Below are positions 11,818-23,352 of a stretch of DNA of 64,000 nucleotides, in pieces. How positions within the stretch are numbered: position 1 is the first letter of the stretch; every line of letters begins with the position of its first letter. A program made the translations under genes and the position numbers. Below the pieces are notes generated by a model, which saw nothing but the letters and a program-made list of their open reading frames with translations, did not search any database and was not told the DNA's origin. Origin of the DNA: Paracentrotus lividus (lineage: Eukaryota; Echinodermata; Echinoidea; Camarodonta; Echinidae); contig CALNVZ010003430.1 of NCBI GenBank assembly GCA_940671915.1, forward strand, positions 21,149,633 to 21,213,632, read 5' to 3'.

Positions 11818-11975
11818 GCCTACTTTGCTATTCGTCCTCGAATCGCTTGCCAACCGAATATTATAACCCCGAGAAAATTTTGTCCTATGTCCTATCCTAT
11901 AAACCCCCCGCCAAACATAAAGGGCCCTCTCCCGATAGGCCACCGCCAACAATCTGTTAATAATCTTCCTCTTTC
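11818..11975 (+). repeat. Terminal leader shared by the two DIRS-like copies
   Basis: Matches 24576-24745 through CGAATCGCTTGCC, ATTATAACCCCGAGAAA, TGTCCTATCCTATAAACC, CATAAAGGG and CTCCCGATAGGCCACC. The first 30 bp also appear inverted at 25972-26000. This behaves like the inverted terminal repeat expected of a DIRS element. Confidence 0.7.
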
Positions 11976-12397
11976 TCTTCGCTGACCGTGAGAGTAACAA
12001 CCTCGAGTTTTTGTCCTCCTAAAAACGGGTTTGAAATTGCAATTTTTGGATATTTTGTGGCTTGTTTTGGGTGAATCTGTGTTGGACCTCTTGGAGGTCT
12101 ACCCTATCTGTAAAAATTTAAGTGTTTTGTCATATTTTGGTGGCCGTTTGCGTGTTTTTTTGGACGTGTAATCGGCGACATCGCCTCCCCTTTTTTCTAC
12201 CTTACGTTGTGTAGTTTTTGGACCGCGGGTTCGGGCCTTTGTTAATAACATTTCCCTGCACCTTTACAAATTCGGTGCCTGGGTATTAGCGGGGTTTTTG
12301 TTATTGTCTCCCGTTCATTTAAAGCTTTCTTGACTCTCTTATTAGTAGTTGAGTCTTTTTCTTCATTGTATAATAACGTTTCTGTGTTTATTTCAGA

Positions 12398-12800
12398 ATG
12401 ACGGAAAATTTCCTGCCAAAGGTTTCAAAGTCGCAGAAGTCTAAGAAGCCTTCTTTAACGTGTTTTTTCTGAAGACAACTTAGAGACACCACAGTTTCGG
12501 GAAAGACCTACGACGATGCTGAGAAGGAACCACCGGCGTAAAAGAAGAACGGAGTTCCAGATCTTCGAGGCAGTAAAAGTCCGGGATCACAACCCCGCCC
12601 GGGCGCGCGTAACGACGGTGGCAGCTGGTAAGTCACACCTACGGTCCTGCGTGCCCCCGGTAAGTCGTCGTGGGAGTCACACCTGTGAACTCCTGGGGAA
12701 GGTCAGTCGCCTATCGTCGGCCGACCAGCGACGCCACCCGAAACAGTCGGTAAGCGATCGGGGACGGCAACTCCGTGTATGAGTCTCAATCACACTGGGC
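12398..12800 (+). pseudogene. Start of DIRS-like gag region, frameshifted
   Basis: An ATG directly after TTTATTTCAG (a good 3' splice site) opens a basic start, MTENFLPKVSKSQKSKKPS, that stops after about 24 codons. Open sequence continues in other frames, rich in R, P, S and G. DIRS gag N-termini are poorly conserved, so the assignment rests on position between the leader and the better gag frame at 13639. Frames are broken at least twice. Confidence 0.4.
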
Positions 12801-12809
12801 ACTCGGTGG

Positions 12810-13310
12810 AGTTGTAGTATCGATTGATCGATCCGATAGTGGCCTTTGCCTCCTGAGAGAGGATCTTAAAATCGAATCGATAGAGGATCGGTATCGTCTG
12901 AGATCGATCGGTATCCAGAAGGTATCGATTTCGGAGGGATCGGATCGTTACAGATACCGATTCCCGAGCGATTCGATTATCTCTAGATCGATCATTCCAG
13001 AATCGATTCCCCGCGGGATCGATCTTTTTCAGAATCGATATCACGCCGGGATCGATCATTCCGGAATCGATTTCGCATCCGGTTCTTGATCACTAATTAG
13101 ATCGATTACCCGGCGGGATCGCAACAGAGGGATCGCCAAATCCATGTAATCGATTACTAGTAAAAATGGTTTATATCGATCACTTGGACAGGTTCAACGA
13201 TTAGCGGAGATCGAGCTAAATCGTCCGATTTTTTCAGAATCGATATCACTCGATCGAATCCTTCGGGAAGATGTCCTGATGGAACGAAATAATCAGTGGG
13301 CTCTGGTTAA
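12810..13310. repeat. GATC/ATCGAT-rich minisatellite inside the DIRS copy
   Basis: The words GATCGAT, ATCGATT and GAATCGAT recur dozens of times in about 500 bp. In 12985-13085 a unit of about 33 bp is clear: GGGATCGATC, then ATTCC or TTTTC, then AGAATCGAT, three times. The word is self-complementary, so both strands stay open (frames at 12775-13089 plus, 12790-13059 minus). The composition is unlike anything else in the window. Confidence 0.8.
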
Positions 13311-13638
13311 TCTCGAATCGGGTTTGTATGTGAGCGTTCTCCTAAAGTTCTCTTCGAACTACACCAGAGCGTTCAATACAGTGGAAACCCAATTCTGCAC
13401 CAGTGGTCAGGAAATTCATTGCTTCCGTTTCACCAAGAAACTGGTCTAAGCACTAGATCCAAAGCTCCAGCAGCTTTGGGAGCCCGCTCCACGCAGTCGC
13501 GAAATTTCTTCGACGGCCATTCGATTTGAACAGAGCTAAGGAGAAACCATCCGGAGGGATGCTCTCGAGTGCGTAAGAAATTGTTAGCAAGCGAAAAACG
13601 TTCGTCAGCCTCGCAGTTATCGTACAAGACAGCTACAT

Positions 13639-14514
13639 GTGCATGACCGTACAGCCCAGCATACTGCGTCCCCAAATAGTGGAGCCGATCTGATAGAGTA
13701 CGAAATGAGGAATTTCAGGAGTCTTCCTAGCGGCGAAGGAGAAGAAGAGATTTTCACCACGGATCATCGCTCCAACCCTTCGCATCACTCACTGGGACCT
13801 CATCCTGAGGAGACTGTTCATTGCAGCCTCATCAACGCAGCCTCATCAGCATGCATAGATGATCAAATCCCGCAAAGTCAGGATTGTGATTCGGAGGGAG
13901 ACACACCAGGTCAAGAGCAGCCCCGGTTGAAACTTCCGGAGAGAATCTTAGGCTTCTTTAAGAAATATGCACCAGAAGCCGGATTCGAGCCGGAGGAGAA
14001 ACAAGGGCGGAAAGGATTCTTGGCTAGAAGTTCAGAAAAGAATCAGAACTTCAGACTTAGGCTCCCGGAGACGCACAAAGAAGAGTTTAAGGGAGCTGCC
14101 AAAGTCTCTAAAACACAAACAAGGGCTTTGGGTAAGCTAGCTTCCCAATTCTATTTCATCAAAGAGCATGAAGATCGTTTCTTAGATAGCAAAACTCTCT
14201 CTCCGGAACTTATCAAGACCGCGTCAAAGATGCTCATTTACAAGTCGCATCTCATGGACAAGAAAGGCGCAGAAAGAGCCTTATCAATATCCACGGGAGT
14301 CAGGCTTTCTGTGATCAACGATATCCCAAATTGGTCTATGACATACTCAGCGGTCTCACACACATACTTTAGTCTATCATCACTAGTCCAACATACCCCT
14401 TCAATCCCGGTACTCTTAGCAAGGATCACAATCACACAGAGGAGAAGACAACAAAGACACCATTCTTATCTGGGAACTACGTACCTCTTCATCTTTTTCG
14501 GATACCACGGATAG
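13639..14514 (+). pseudogene. DIRS-like gag protein, 291 codons
   Basis: This is the longest non-repetitive frame in the window. It begins with an acidic/polar segment (residues 1-100), continues with LPERILGFFKKYAPEAGF near residue 105, then a K/R-rich part, and a likely helical segment with LGKLASQFYFIKEH and SPELIKTASKM (about residues 165-210). Gag proteins of DIRS elements have this kind of layout and little sequence conservation, so the call depends on the flanking leader and on the RT in the sister copy. After the stop, another frame continues VSIEVCNNAHRLLYSVLFDG to about 14590, so a frameshift probably ends the protein early. The chosen start is simply the first ATG; earlier coding sequence in another frame is likely. 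Confidence 0.5.
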
Positions 14515-14720
14515 CCGTGTCTCCATCGAGGTATGCAATAACGCACATCGCTTGCTTTACTCTGTTTTATTCGATGGAATACCACCGGAATTTTTGCAAA
14601 CTGCTGTTGATAAATTTGAAACCAGACAGGCCTATGCAATAATAACTATCGGCGCCCGGGGGATTCTCACAAAGACTCTGCGATGCTAGACCCGAGCGCA
14701 TACCATGGCTAGGCGATCAC

Positions 14721-14800
14721 GGGGGGGGGGGAGACGTGTTCCCCCCTCGAATTTTATGGGGGATGTCCCCCTGATTTTAAAATCTTACATTATTTAGGTA
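14721..14800 (+). repeat. Poly-G flanked element piece, left copy
   Basis: A run of G is followed by GAGACGTGTTCCCCCCTCGA and a second G/C-run block. The right copy at 35700-35765 is fuller and shows the word AAATCGAGGGGGGA twice. It looks like the end of a repeat, but its limits are unclear. Confidence 0.5.
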
Positions 14801-14994
14801 GCGCATAGCTTGTAAAGCAAAAGAAAATCATGTATGTCAAATTCAAAATGCTAAATGTACCAAGCAAAATCAAGCTCGAGCGCTTCGCGCTTGCAAACAT
14901 TTTCATTAGTTCCTGGATATGTGGCGAGTAATGGCGAATTTTGAGTGTAATTATTTGTCACTGTTCGAGTTTTTCCGTCCCCCTGTCGTAGTCG

Positions 14995-15040
14995 TTGTGG
15001 TGACATGAAATCTCCGCGCTTGTCATAACCACTAGACACC
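14995..15040 (-). repeat. tRNA-like A-box remnant, left-arm copy
   Basis: On the minus strand this is a damaged copy of the tRNA-like block at 35439-35515, with TCTAGTGGTTATGAC intact. It is not a functional tRNA gene. Confidence 0.4.
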
Positions 15041-15884
15041 GGAGGTAGATAGTGGGAATAAGAAACATAGTCTGATATAGACTGGATAAGAAATAGACAA
15101 GAGAGAGAGAAGACGAAAGAAATAAGAAAGAAAATTAATGTGTTATTAAAATGGCACTGTCAAGAAATTGAGAGACTTATAAAGTGAGATAAAGAAAGAG
15201 ATAGTTAGAGAAGAGAACTTTTTTTCACAGCTTCACTTCAATCGCAAAAATTCGGCTAGTTTACCCCTCGGGCGAGCTCGGGATCGTTTGATTATTCCCC
15301 TTCCGGACATCTTCTTTTCCAAGAATTCGATTTACGTATGCAGCTCACATGAGCGCAGGACGAGACCAATTTCTGGATCCTTTCTTGCTTACCATAACCG
15401 AACCTTTCCGCCTGCCAAAGTCACGCGTTCCGAAAAGAAACACTTGGGTTCCCCGTTACATTAACGCATACAGTTTTATCCCGGCGCTGCGGTTCGCTTC
15501 GCAAGTGTGTTTTCATAAAAACGCCACTGTAACAGTTCCGCACGTACTTTCTCGTCTTCGTACGATAGTAAACTTGAGCATTAAAAAGTATGAGACGAAA
15601 ATACAGGGATGCAAGACCTCGGTAATCTCGTCACAAGCAAACCGAGGCCGCGTAAATATATACGAGGGGAAAGCTCCGAGGCCTAATATGCATATTATCC
15701 AGTTTCATTCTTTTGAATTCAGATCGCCCTTTCTCATCGTGTAGTCATTAATGGCGGTCAACGGTATTCACGCAATTACATGTATCAAAATGAAAGCTTC
15801 GTGCGTCTGGAGGGACGGGAATATGCGAAAGGAATGGGTTATTGACATAATAAAAATTGCCATCTGAAGATTGAAAAAAATAGT

Positions 15885-15955
15885 CAACTGCTGGGATTCG
15901 ACCGAGTTATTGGCGCAAGTATACGGCAACGCATTTTACCACTTGACCCAAAGTC
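15885..15955 (-). repeat. tRNA-like SINE head, left-arm copy
   Basis: Minus-strand counterpart of 34531-34614. Its B box is damaged (GGTCGAATCCC in place of GGTTCGAATCCC), as expected for a decayed copy or a base-call deletion. Confidence 0.45.
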
Positions 15956-16081
15956 CTAAAATAATGTCAAACATAATACATATTTTTAAATAAATTTTTT
16001 GTTTGATTTTCCGTTACTGCCTCGAGACTTCTGGAGACGTTCGTGATGTCTCCTGGACCGTCTGCTGAGACTCAAGTCCAC

Positions 16082-16190
16082 AAACCCTTCCCGCAAGAGG
16101 TATACTTAGCGTAATGTCGCCTTCCCGCAATGGCAACGCGTATAACGTAGTGCCTTCTTGCGGAAAGCGACCATTGCGCTAATTAACATT
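16082..16190. repeat. Structured palindromic locus, left copy
   Basis: Holds two nested inverted pairs, CCGCAAGA(A)GG / CCTTCTTGCGG and AGCGYAATGTCGC with its complement. The copy in the right arm (34311-34402) is cleaner and is described there. Confidence 0.6.
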
Positions 16191-16934
16191 CTTGAGTAAG
16201 AAGGTGACTATTTCATGGGCAGTGAGATAGGCTTGGTCATCTCTTTGTGTCAAATACAACAATAACTATGTACCATCTATAATGTTTCGTGTTGTTATCT
16301 ACGGTAGATAGTAAAGTACTGTAAGTATACGGTCGGGACACCGTAATTTATCTCAAAGTGGCTTTGTATCATCACAAGTAAGAGCCTATGGTTCGAGACA
16401 AGTAATGAGGAAGCAACTATGCCGTAGACAATTAACCCCCTGGACCAACTTAACCCCCCCAGTTAATACGGGTGGGGTAGATTTTTGAATGGGGTAATTG
16501 TCTGAGAGTAGTTTAAATGTCCTAGAACAGATTAAGACACTTAAGCTAAGAGCCAGAAAGATCGTTACTCATAAATACCATTCTAATGGAGTTTTAATGT
16601 CATATTCCCTAAATACGCGACTGTGGCTTGCACGGCGCAAGGACTATCGTCACTGAGCGTATTACCGATTGCAACTAAAAGAATCCGAAATCCATGTTTG
16701 TCTGTTTCGCGCTTGAGATTGAGATACTCCTATCGAGATAATTTGCTGTATTTGTCATGTCTGTCGTGATTGTTAGCTTTCGTTAAGGAGTAATACCCGT
16801 AAGCTTGCAAATTGTATTCATTGGAAGAAGAAGCTATGGAAAATCAAAGATTAATAGGCAAAACAACGTATACGAGTAATTAGCATGTGGATAATTTGAA
16901 GATGCATGTGAGACCGAAAGACAATCGTCCAACA

Positions 16935-17090
16935 ATTTTCCCCCTCCTTTCTCTCTCTTTCTCTCTCCGTGGTTGCTTTTATAGTAGATATGGATATTTA
17001 TAAAAGTAAGAGAGAGAGAGTGAGAGTGAGAGAGGAGAGAGAGGGAGAGAAGGGAGAGGAGAGAGGGAGAAAAAAGTGAGAGGGGCTAGG
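16935..17090. repeat. CT tract facing GA tract, hairpin-capable
   Basis: A pyrimidine tract (about 16940-16968) is followed by a 100-bp GAGAGA tract (17006-17090). The two are complementary. Right-arm counterpart: 33415-33560. Confidence 0.75.
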
Positions 17091-17459
17091 AAGGGGAAAG
17101 CCCGTCATCAAGCCCTGCTCATCTGCTAAGCAACTCAGATTTAATTTTTCTCAGAAACTCCGTTGCCTTACATCACAGCCTGAGTCTGCTTGCATGCTAG
17201 GAGAATGACGTCACAGGAAATGATCGGAAAAGAAAACTTCTCCCTCCGAAATAACCCGCGTAATAAAATACTTGATCTATCGGCTGTGGCGATAACTTTT
17301 TTTTTTCTTTTGCTGATACACAGAGGCAGGATGCTGTATATAGGAAAATGTCATGGTGCACTCCAATGCCTAAGGAAGCGGCGTGTTAAAAAAAATGTTG
17401 CTTTAAAATTAATTTTGTTCAAATCATGACGCATACAATTCAGTAAAAAACAATTTAGA

Positions 17460-17660
17460 ATCTGTTTCAATATATTTGTGAGTTTGTGTGTGTGTGTGTT
17501 GTGCTGTGTGTGTGTAAGGGAGAGAGAGGAGGGAGAGACTGAGATGAGCGAGAAAGATGCAGGGAGAAAGAGAAGGTAGAAAATAATTAATAATATACAT
17601 ATATATATATATTTATATATATATATATTTTTTATTTATATATTATATATATTTTAACAA
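17460..17660. repeat. TG, GA and TA microsatellite cluster, left copy
   Basis: (TG)n at about 17484-17515, GA-rich to 17580, then (TA)n to 17655. Mirrored at 32840-33003 in the right arm. Confidence 0.85.
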
Positions 17661-18531
17661 AATATCCAAATATCCAAATATCTTTGTCTCACAAAATAAA
17701 TATAATAAGGAAGGTAACAAAAGCCAAGCACATGCCCTTTTGATGAAAGAGGGTGAGAAAGACCAACCATAGATAAATGAGGAGATAAGATGGTAGAGTC
17801 ACCTAAAGTACACATAATGACATAGTGAGCAATGATTTGTAAAAAGGAACAGCTGCAAAAGATATACAGCAGACAGATTATATCAGCTACATCTGTCCTC
17901 TGTGCTAAGCCTAAATTTGTAAATCAGTTGGATTGTATTTTGCACTTATCAATGTGTGAGGACACACCACACATCCCACAACCTCACACACGAAAAAAAA
18001 AGATTATTCATAAGTCACTTTAACGACAATAACCTTAAAATTAACCATTCAAGGGCAGTAACAAGGTAACTATATGTTCTAAAACAAAAGGATTGGAATG
18101 CATTTTTGTTGCCATAATCATGCCGTAATATTCCTGAACAAAGACTAAAACAACATAATCTCATAAGTGAAGGAAGAATGTGCATTAAAGATAACCTAAT
18201 CACGGGTTATCCATATAGACTTGGGTGAAGTGATAATGGTTAAAAAAGTGCAGATTTGACTATTTCCTTTATTTCATTTCCCACTTCGAAAAACCGCATA
18301 TTGTTTCAAGACATCATTTTACGTCTACTGTAAGGATAGGCAAGGTCCGCTCACTTATATCGCAAATTATCTGCACGCCACCCGGTGAGGCACTGCACAT
18401 TTTCGCAACATGCATTCAATTCTCTAACCAATTGTGGTAATTGACAGTGGCTGTGAATACGGAGCATGTGTAATTCCCATACAGTAGTGAAAATTCTTAC
18501 TGTCGCACGTAAAGCTCACGGCTGGCTGGCT

Positions 18532-18545
18532 CGGTATATAAGCCG
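18532..18545 (+). promoter_or_regulatory. TATA-box-like motif in left arm
   Basis: CTCGGTATATAAG follows GGCTGGCTGG, a plausible metazoan TATA box in a locally GC-richer setting. It is conserved in the right arm (minus strand near 31971-31982). Downstream lies a short ATG frame that dissolves into CT/CA repeats, so no gene can be tied to it. Confidence 0.25.
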
Positions 18546-18904
18546 CGTGAAATCTCTTTAAGAGCGAGTTTTTCTGTGGAATTGCCTGAAAGCCTGCTTT
18601 TTATTTGATGTGTGCTTGGCTTGGCAGCGAACATGCACCTGAAGAAGAACAACCCATGACAGCCACTCTCTTATCTAGCTTAGGCCATCCCTCTCCTGCT
18701 CTTCTCTCTTTATCTATTTGTATCGTTCTGGTTCTCTCTTCCAGCTCGTAAGCCCACATCTCCCTGGTCTCTTATATTCACACTTTTCTTTCACTCTCAG
18801 CCTCCCTCTCTCTCCTCTCTAATAATCTACATTTCTCTCCTCATACACATATCACTCTCAGTTATAATCTCTCCCCGTCTCTCCCCATTCCTCTTTTTTT
18901 AAAT

Positions 18905-19065
18905 ACAGATTCCCATTCTTTCTCTCTCGTCTCTCTCTCTCCTTCTCTCTTCTCTCTCTCTCTCTCACACACACACACATCACAAGTCCACACACATTCA
19001 CACTACCACACACACACACACCACACACACACACACACACACCACACACGACACACACACTCTCC
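18905..19065. repeat. CT then CA microsatellite, left copy
   Basis: (CT)n to about 18966, then (CA)n with interruptions to 19063. The right-arm copy is 31465-31605. Long Val/Cys or Thr/His frames here are repeat artefacts. Confidence 0.9.
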
Positions 19066-19429
19066 TTTCTGGTCCTTTTGGTTTGTATTTTTCTGGTCCC
19101 ATCATATCTCTCTATTATATCATCCTTCCGTGCGAGCTCTGTCCTCAGTTTTCTCTTTTCTTACTGGCCTTAATCAGCATATTCCCTCCCTCTCTCTCTG
19201 TAATAATTTTTGTAACCTTTAGTTCCCTTAACGTCTCCCTCCGCTCACCCCCCGCTCTCTCTCTCTCTCTCTTCTCTTCCGATTATCGTTCCAATACCGC
19301 TTCATCCTCTTCCATCCCATTTCTTTTATTACCATTTCTCCTCGACTTCACACGTTCTTCGTTGCAACTTTCCAACCGTTTTCCCATGTTTCATTCAAGG
19401 TACATAATTTATTGTATCCACTTAGAAAA

Positions 19430-20960
19430 CCCAGTCTTTCAAACGCAAGCACGTATCTTCTTCTTAGAAGCAATGTTACAAGACCCGCTTCCTTTGAAAC
19501 GCTCTAACTATTCATGCAAAGATCAAAAGGGTGGGTAACTCATGTTCTAGAAGTGAAGCACTGGCGTCCCTATGGGGCCACCATAATTTGTCATTTCAGG
19601 CATGATATATTTTGGTCATTTTGAATCCCTCGCTTTCCCGACACCAAGAACGTCAATTCCAGAGAAAGCTCACTCTGGTTACAAAATCGACTTCTTTGAA
19701 CCTTATCGTTCTTGATTAACCAAGAGGTAGAAGCTATAAGCATCATTATTGTTACCATTAAGCATGTATTTCTTCAAGGGACAGTTGAAGATATTCCAAG
19801 AAGACTCTTTGAAATGGTGAGCTTTGAAAAGCACTACTCGTCACGTCTTGCTTGTGAAAACATAATACGCACTTTCTTGAAAACGCATAAAACTTTCGTT
19901 CCACGGTTACTGTTAATTACAATCCAGAGGGTATTAACGAACTTATATTGTAAAGAGTATAAATGAGATAGCATCGCTATAACGGCTCTAAGCAAATTTC
20001 CTAAAAGGAAGAGTAATATTATTTTAGATTTGAAACCCTTGCTTTCAAGCACAAGAATGTCATTTACTTCTAGGAAAGTATCATTAATTTGAATGAAATA
20101 CGTGCGTTCTTTGAAACCTGTATAAATAATTGCGTTGCTTATATTTCATTCAAAGAAAATAATTCTGAAAACCCTAGCTTTGAAACCCTACTTTTAAAAT
20201 GCCACTTTGAAACCCTAACATTAACAAAGACGACATCTGTTTTCGGAATGTATCACTCAGTGCGTCCCAGAAAAAGCGGCACACCGAATGTCTCTTCATT
20301 TTCGGGTGAAAGCAAGAAATAATTGATGAAATGTGAAGTACATCACATAAAGTTAATGTGTTCTACTTTCTTTTGACACCCTAATTTATAACGAAAGAGC
20401 CACGCAGAGATGATGAGCGAGACGAATTTGAAATTTAGTTTCTAAATTAAATTGCACAGATCAGATCAATGGAAACTTTACTGTCGGCAAGCCAAGAGAT
20501 TTTGGCATTGAAAACCTGACAAAGAACAATAAACTAAAAGAAATTTTAATGAATCACCTTTACTTCATTGATGTCATTGTAATGGCTACTTTCATTAAAA
20601 CTGAGTAGAATAATATTTGACATTTGAAACCCTAGTTTTCAAAGAACGTCATTTTGATATCTTCGAAAGCATCACTAGGATTTGTTTTGAAACAGTAATA
20701 CATTTGGAGGGTATTGCTTGAGTTCATATATATTTCCATTAAAGATCTTTGACCTTCCAAACCCTAGCTTTAAAAAAACGTCATATCTTTCTCGGAAAGA
20801 ATCAACTAGAATGAAATACGCACATGTTTTGAAAACTTACAACTATTTACTAGAACTTTGAGGGTGTTACTAAAAGTTCAGATTTAAAACTGGTTGAGGA
20901 TCTCATGGTTTCCAATTCAAAGAAGAGAATATCTTCATAATTTTGAAACCCTTGCTTTAA
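19430..20960. repeat. Degenerate AAACCCTAG-type repeat array, left copy
   Basis: About nine diverged units, roughly 130-210 bp each. A unit reads TTTGAAACCCTAGCTTT, then AACGTCAT, then an AGAAAG-ATCA block, then GAAATACGC or GAAATACGTGC with CTTTGAAA, and often GAGGGTATT. Clear starts lie near 19621, 20032, 20170, 20628, 20757 and 20942. Divergence between units is high, so the array is old; the mirrored array in the right arm preserves the same differences. Confidence 0.65.
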
Positions 20961-21572
20961 GAGGACTCCAGGCTGGAGTTGGTATGTTTAGAAAAAAAAA
21001 AGAGTAAAATTTAAAAAGCACAACGCTGAAGAATTTCATACAAATTCGGATGAGAAATATCAAAGTTATGAATTTCTTAGGTTTAGAATATTTTCTTTTG
21101 AAACAGTTCTTGGCATACTTCAATGCATATTCAATGAGTAAGATGATGTCACAGTCCACTACTTCCTGACAGGTATTTTATTGTATGAAATACCAATCTA
21201 TCCAGATTTCTGCTAGGACACAAAAACGGAGATAACTCCTTGTGGAATGTTTAAGGTCATAAGTGCTTTTAATTATTTCAGTATGAGGGATAATTTATTT
21301 TTATACGCAATGTATGAAAAATATGCGATAAATAGGATTTCATATATATAAAATACACGCAAGAAGTAGTGGGACTGTGACATCATTAGCTTCCTCATAT
21401 GAATGAGACTATGCAAAGAATTGTTTTACGAAAGAAAAGTAAAAACAAACAAAAAAAACAACATATTTTGGTTTTTTTAAAAACCGATTTTTGATGAAAT
21501 TTTCTGTGTTGTGCTGGTTTAATTTTTAACTTTACTTTGCAAAACATTTCAATTTCAGCCTGGAGTCCTCCT
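20961..21572. mobile_element. 0.6-kb foldback (MITE-like) element, left copy
   Basis: The ends are GAGGACTCCAGGCTG and the complement CAGCCTGGAGTCCTC. The two halves match inward for about 300 bp, including GCACAAC, ATTTCAT, the GATGATGTCACAGTCC block and CACTACTTC, around a unique centre. It has no coding capacity. It sits at the end of the AAACCCTAG array in both arms. Confidence 0.8.
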
Positions 21573-21699
21573 TAAAAAAAAGAACGTGGTTCTATATACT
21601 CGGGAAAAGAATGTGAAAGTAAAATACCTCGTTATTTATTTTTTGTTTCCATTCTATTAATAGTAAAGAAATTTGACTATTCCTGATTACATACAATAT

Positions 21700-21830
21700 T
21701 TATGTCCGTCCGGGAGAACCGCCTCTCAGGGGCGGACACCGACATAAGGGTATACAGTAGCTCAGTGGGTAGAGACCTGCATATTAATCACGAAGTCTTC
21801 AGGTTCTAATCCCCGATGGGATCCCATTTT
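21700..21830 (+). repeat. tRNA-like SINE head, left copy
   Basis: A box TAGCTCAGTGGGTAGAG (about 21758-21774) and B box GGTTCTAATCC (21802-21812) have tRNA-like spacing. A base is missing after GAG relative to the right-arm copy, and no good anticodon or acceptor stem forms. This is a tRNA-derived SINE promoter rather than a tRNA gene. Confidence 0.6.
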
Positions 21831-22720
21831 CTTGCTCCATTTTTCATATTAATATATTATCTGGTCAGTTTCACACCTTTGTTCAAATTTGTATAAATAA
21901 GCTGCCTCACTTCACCATGATTCCCTTGCATTCATGCCCAAGTTGATATTTATCCTTGATTTGACCAGCGTTTCCCCATAGCTTAATGCTTCGGTTTGTG
22001 ATTACATACAGGGAAGATTAGTTTTCTTGACTTTATTGGATAAAGATTAAGTAAAACTGGTCGGATCAGTTTACATAATAGTGATCACTGAAAGAGAAAT
22101 ATTTTGATTTATAACTACATCCTTTCCATTTCCTAAAGGTTATCCACAGTGGAAAGAAGCAAATTCCCAGAAACAACAACATGACCTTATGGGTAGGATA
22201 ACGTTAACCATTGGTTAAACAAATTCCAAAGAAGGTTGAATTTCGTTTTGCAAGAAGCGATCATTCAATACGACGATTTGCTATTTCCATGTAAACATCC
22301 CTCGAAGAGTGAAAAGGAAATACTAACAAAAAACGATGAATTCTTGGAAAGCAATACAGAGGATTTCACCACTGTACAATGATGATTGGTAAGGCCAATC
22401 TATAGTAGATGTTGAGTTCGTATTAATTACAATGAATTGTTCGTGTGTGGGATAATAATTTATGAAACCATGGTAATGAAACCAAATTAAATGTAACAAA
22501 TTTAACGTAATTTAATCTAGAAAGAAAAAAGCAACTGTACTCAATTGCACCATAGATTTTTAATTTTTTTTAGTTTGTCAGAATTGCTTTCCAGTCCTCT
22601 ATTTGTCAAATTAAGCTTTTTGACAAATTGGTGAATTTATAAAATTACCATAGCCCTGATGTCACCTTATCAACCATGATTCCAGTCATTATCGTTTACT
22701 ATAGATTTATTCATCTATTG

Positions 22721-23352
22721 TCATCATCACCACGCAACACAATCACCACAACCTCCATCACCACCATCAACCATCCTTCCTTACCACCACACCACCATCG
22801 ACACAATCACCCACCTGAACCATCACCACCACCACCAACACACCCTCACATACCCACCACCCATCATCACTACCATCACCACCACAACCACCACCACCAC
22901 CATCTACATCCTCCCTTACACACAACCCACCATCGACACAAATCACCACCTGACCATTCACCACCACCACCACCAACAACACCCTCACTACCACCACCAC
23001 CCCATGATCACTACCATCACCACCACAACCACCACCACCACCACTATCACCACAACCACCGCCATCACCACCACCACTATCAGCCACCATTACCATCACC
23101 ACGCACCACCACCACCATCACCACCACCACCGACCACCATCAACACCACCACCACCACCCACTTTCAGACGTCACCACAACCACCACCATCCAACACCAC
23201 CACATCAACACCACTCACCACCACCACCACAACCACCATCATCCCACCACCATCAACCACCACCCCGCATCACCACCCGCCTCACCACCACCACCACCAC
23301 CACGCACCACCACCATCACACCACCAACCTACCGACCATCACCACCACCAAG
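22721..23352. repeat. 630-bp CCA/CCATCA tract, left copy
   Basis: Almost pure (CCA)n with CAT and CAA variants; it yields long His/Thr/Pro frames on the plus strand and Gly/Val frames on the minus strand. It is mirrored by the TGG tract at 27217-27845. Length and asymmetry make it prone to replication slippage and misassembly. Confidence 0.95.

Larger units (their letters stand above)
11818..14596 (+). mobile_element. DIRS-like retroelement, 5' part
   Basis: The first 150 bp (from TTTGCCTACTTTGCTATTCG) recur almost exactly at 24576-24745, where they precede clear DIRS-type reverse transcriptase. Downstream are a 400-bp leader, a gag-like region beginning near 12398 and a longer gag frame at 13639-14514. 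The element stops where the left arm of the large inverted repeat begins. DIRS elements use a tyrosine recombinase and have inverted termini; neither recombinase nor RT is present here, so the copy is truncated. Confidence 0.6.
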
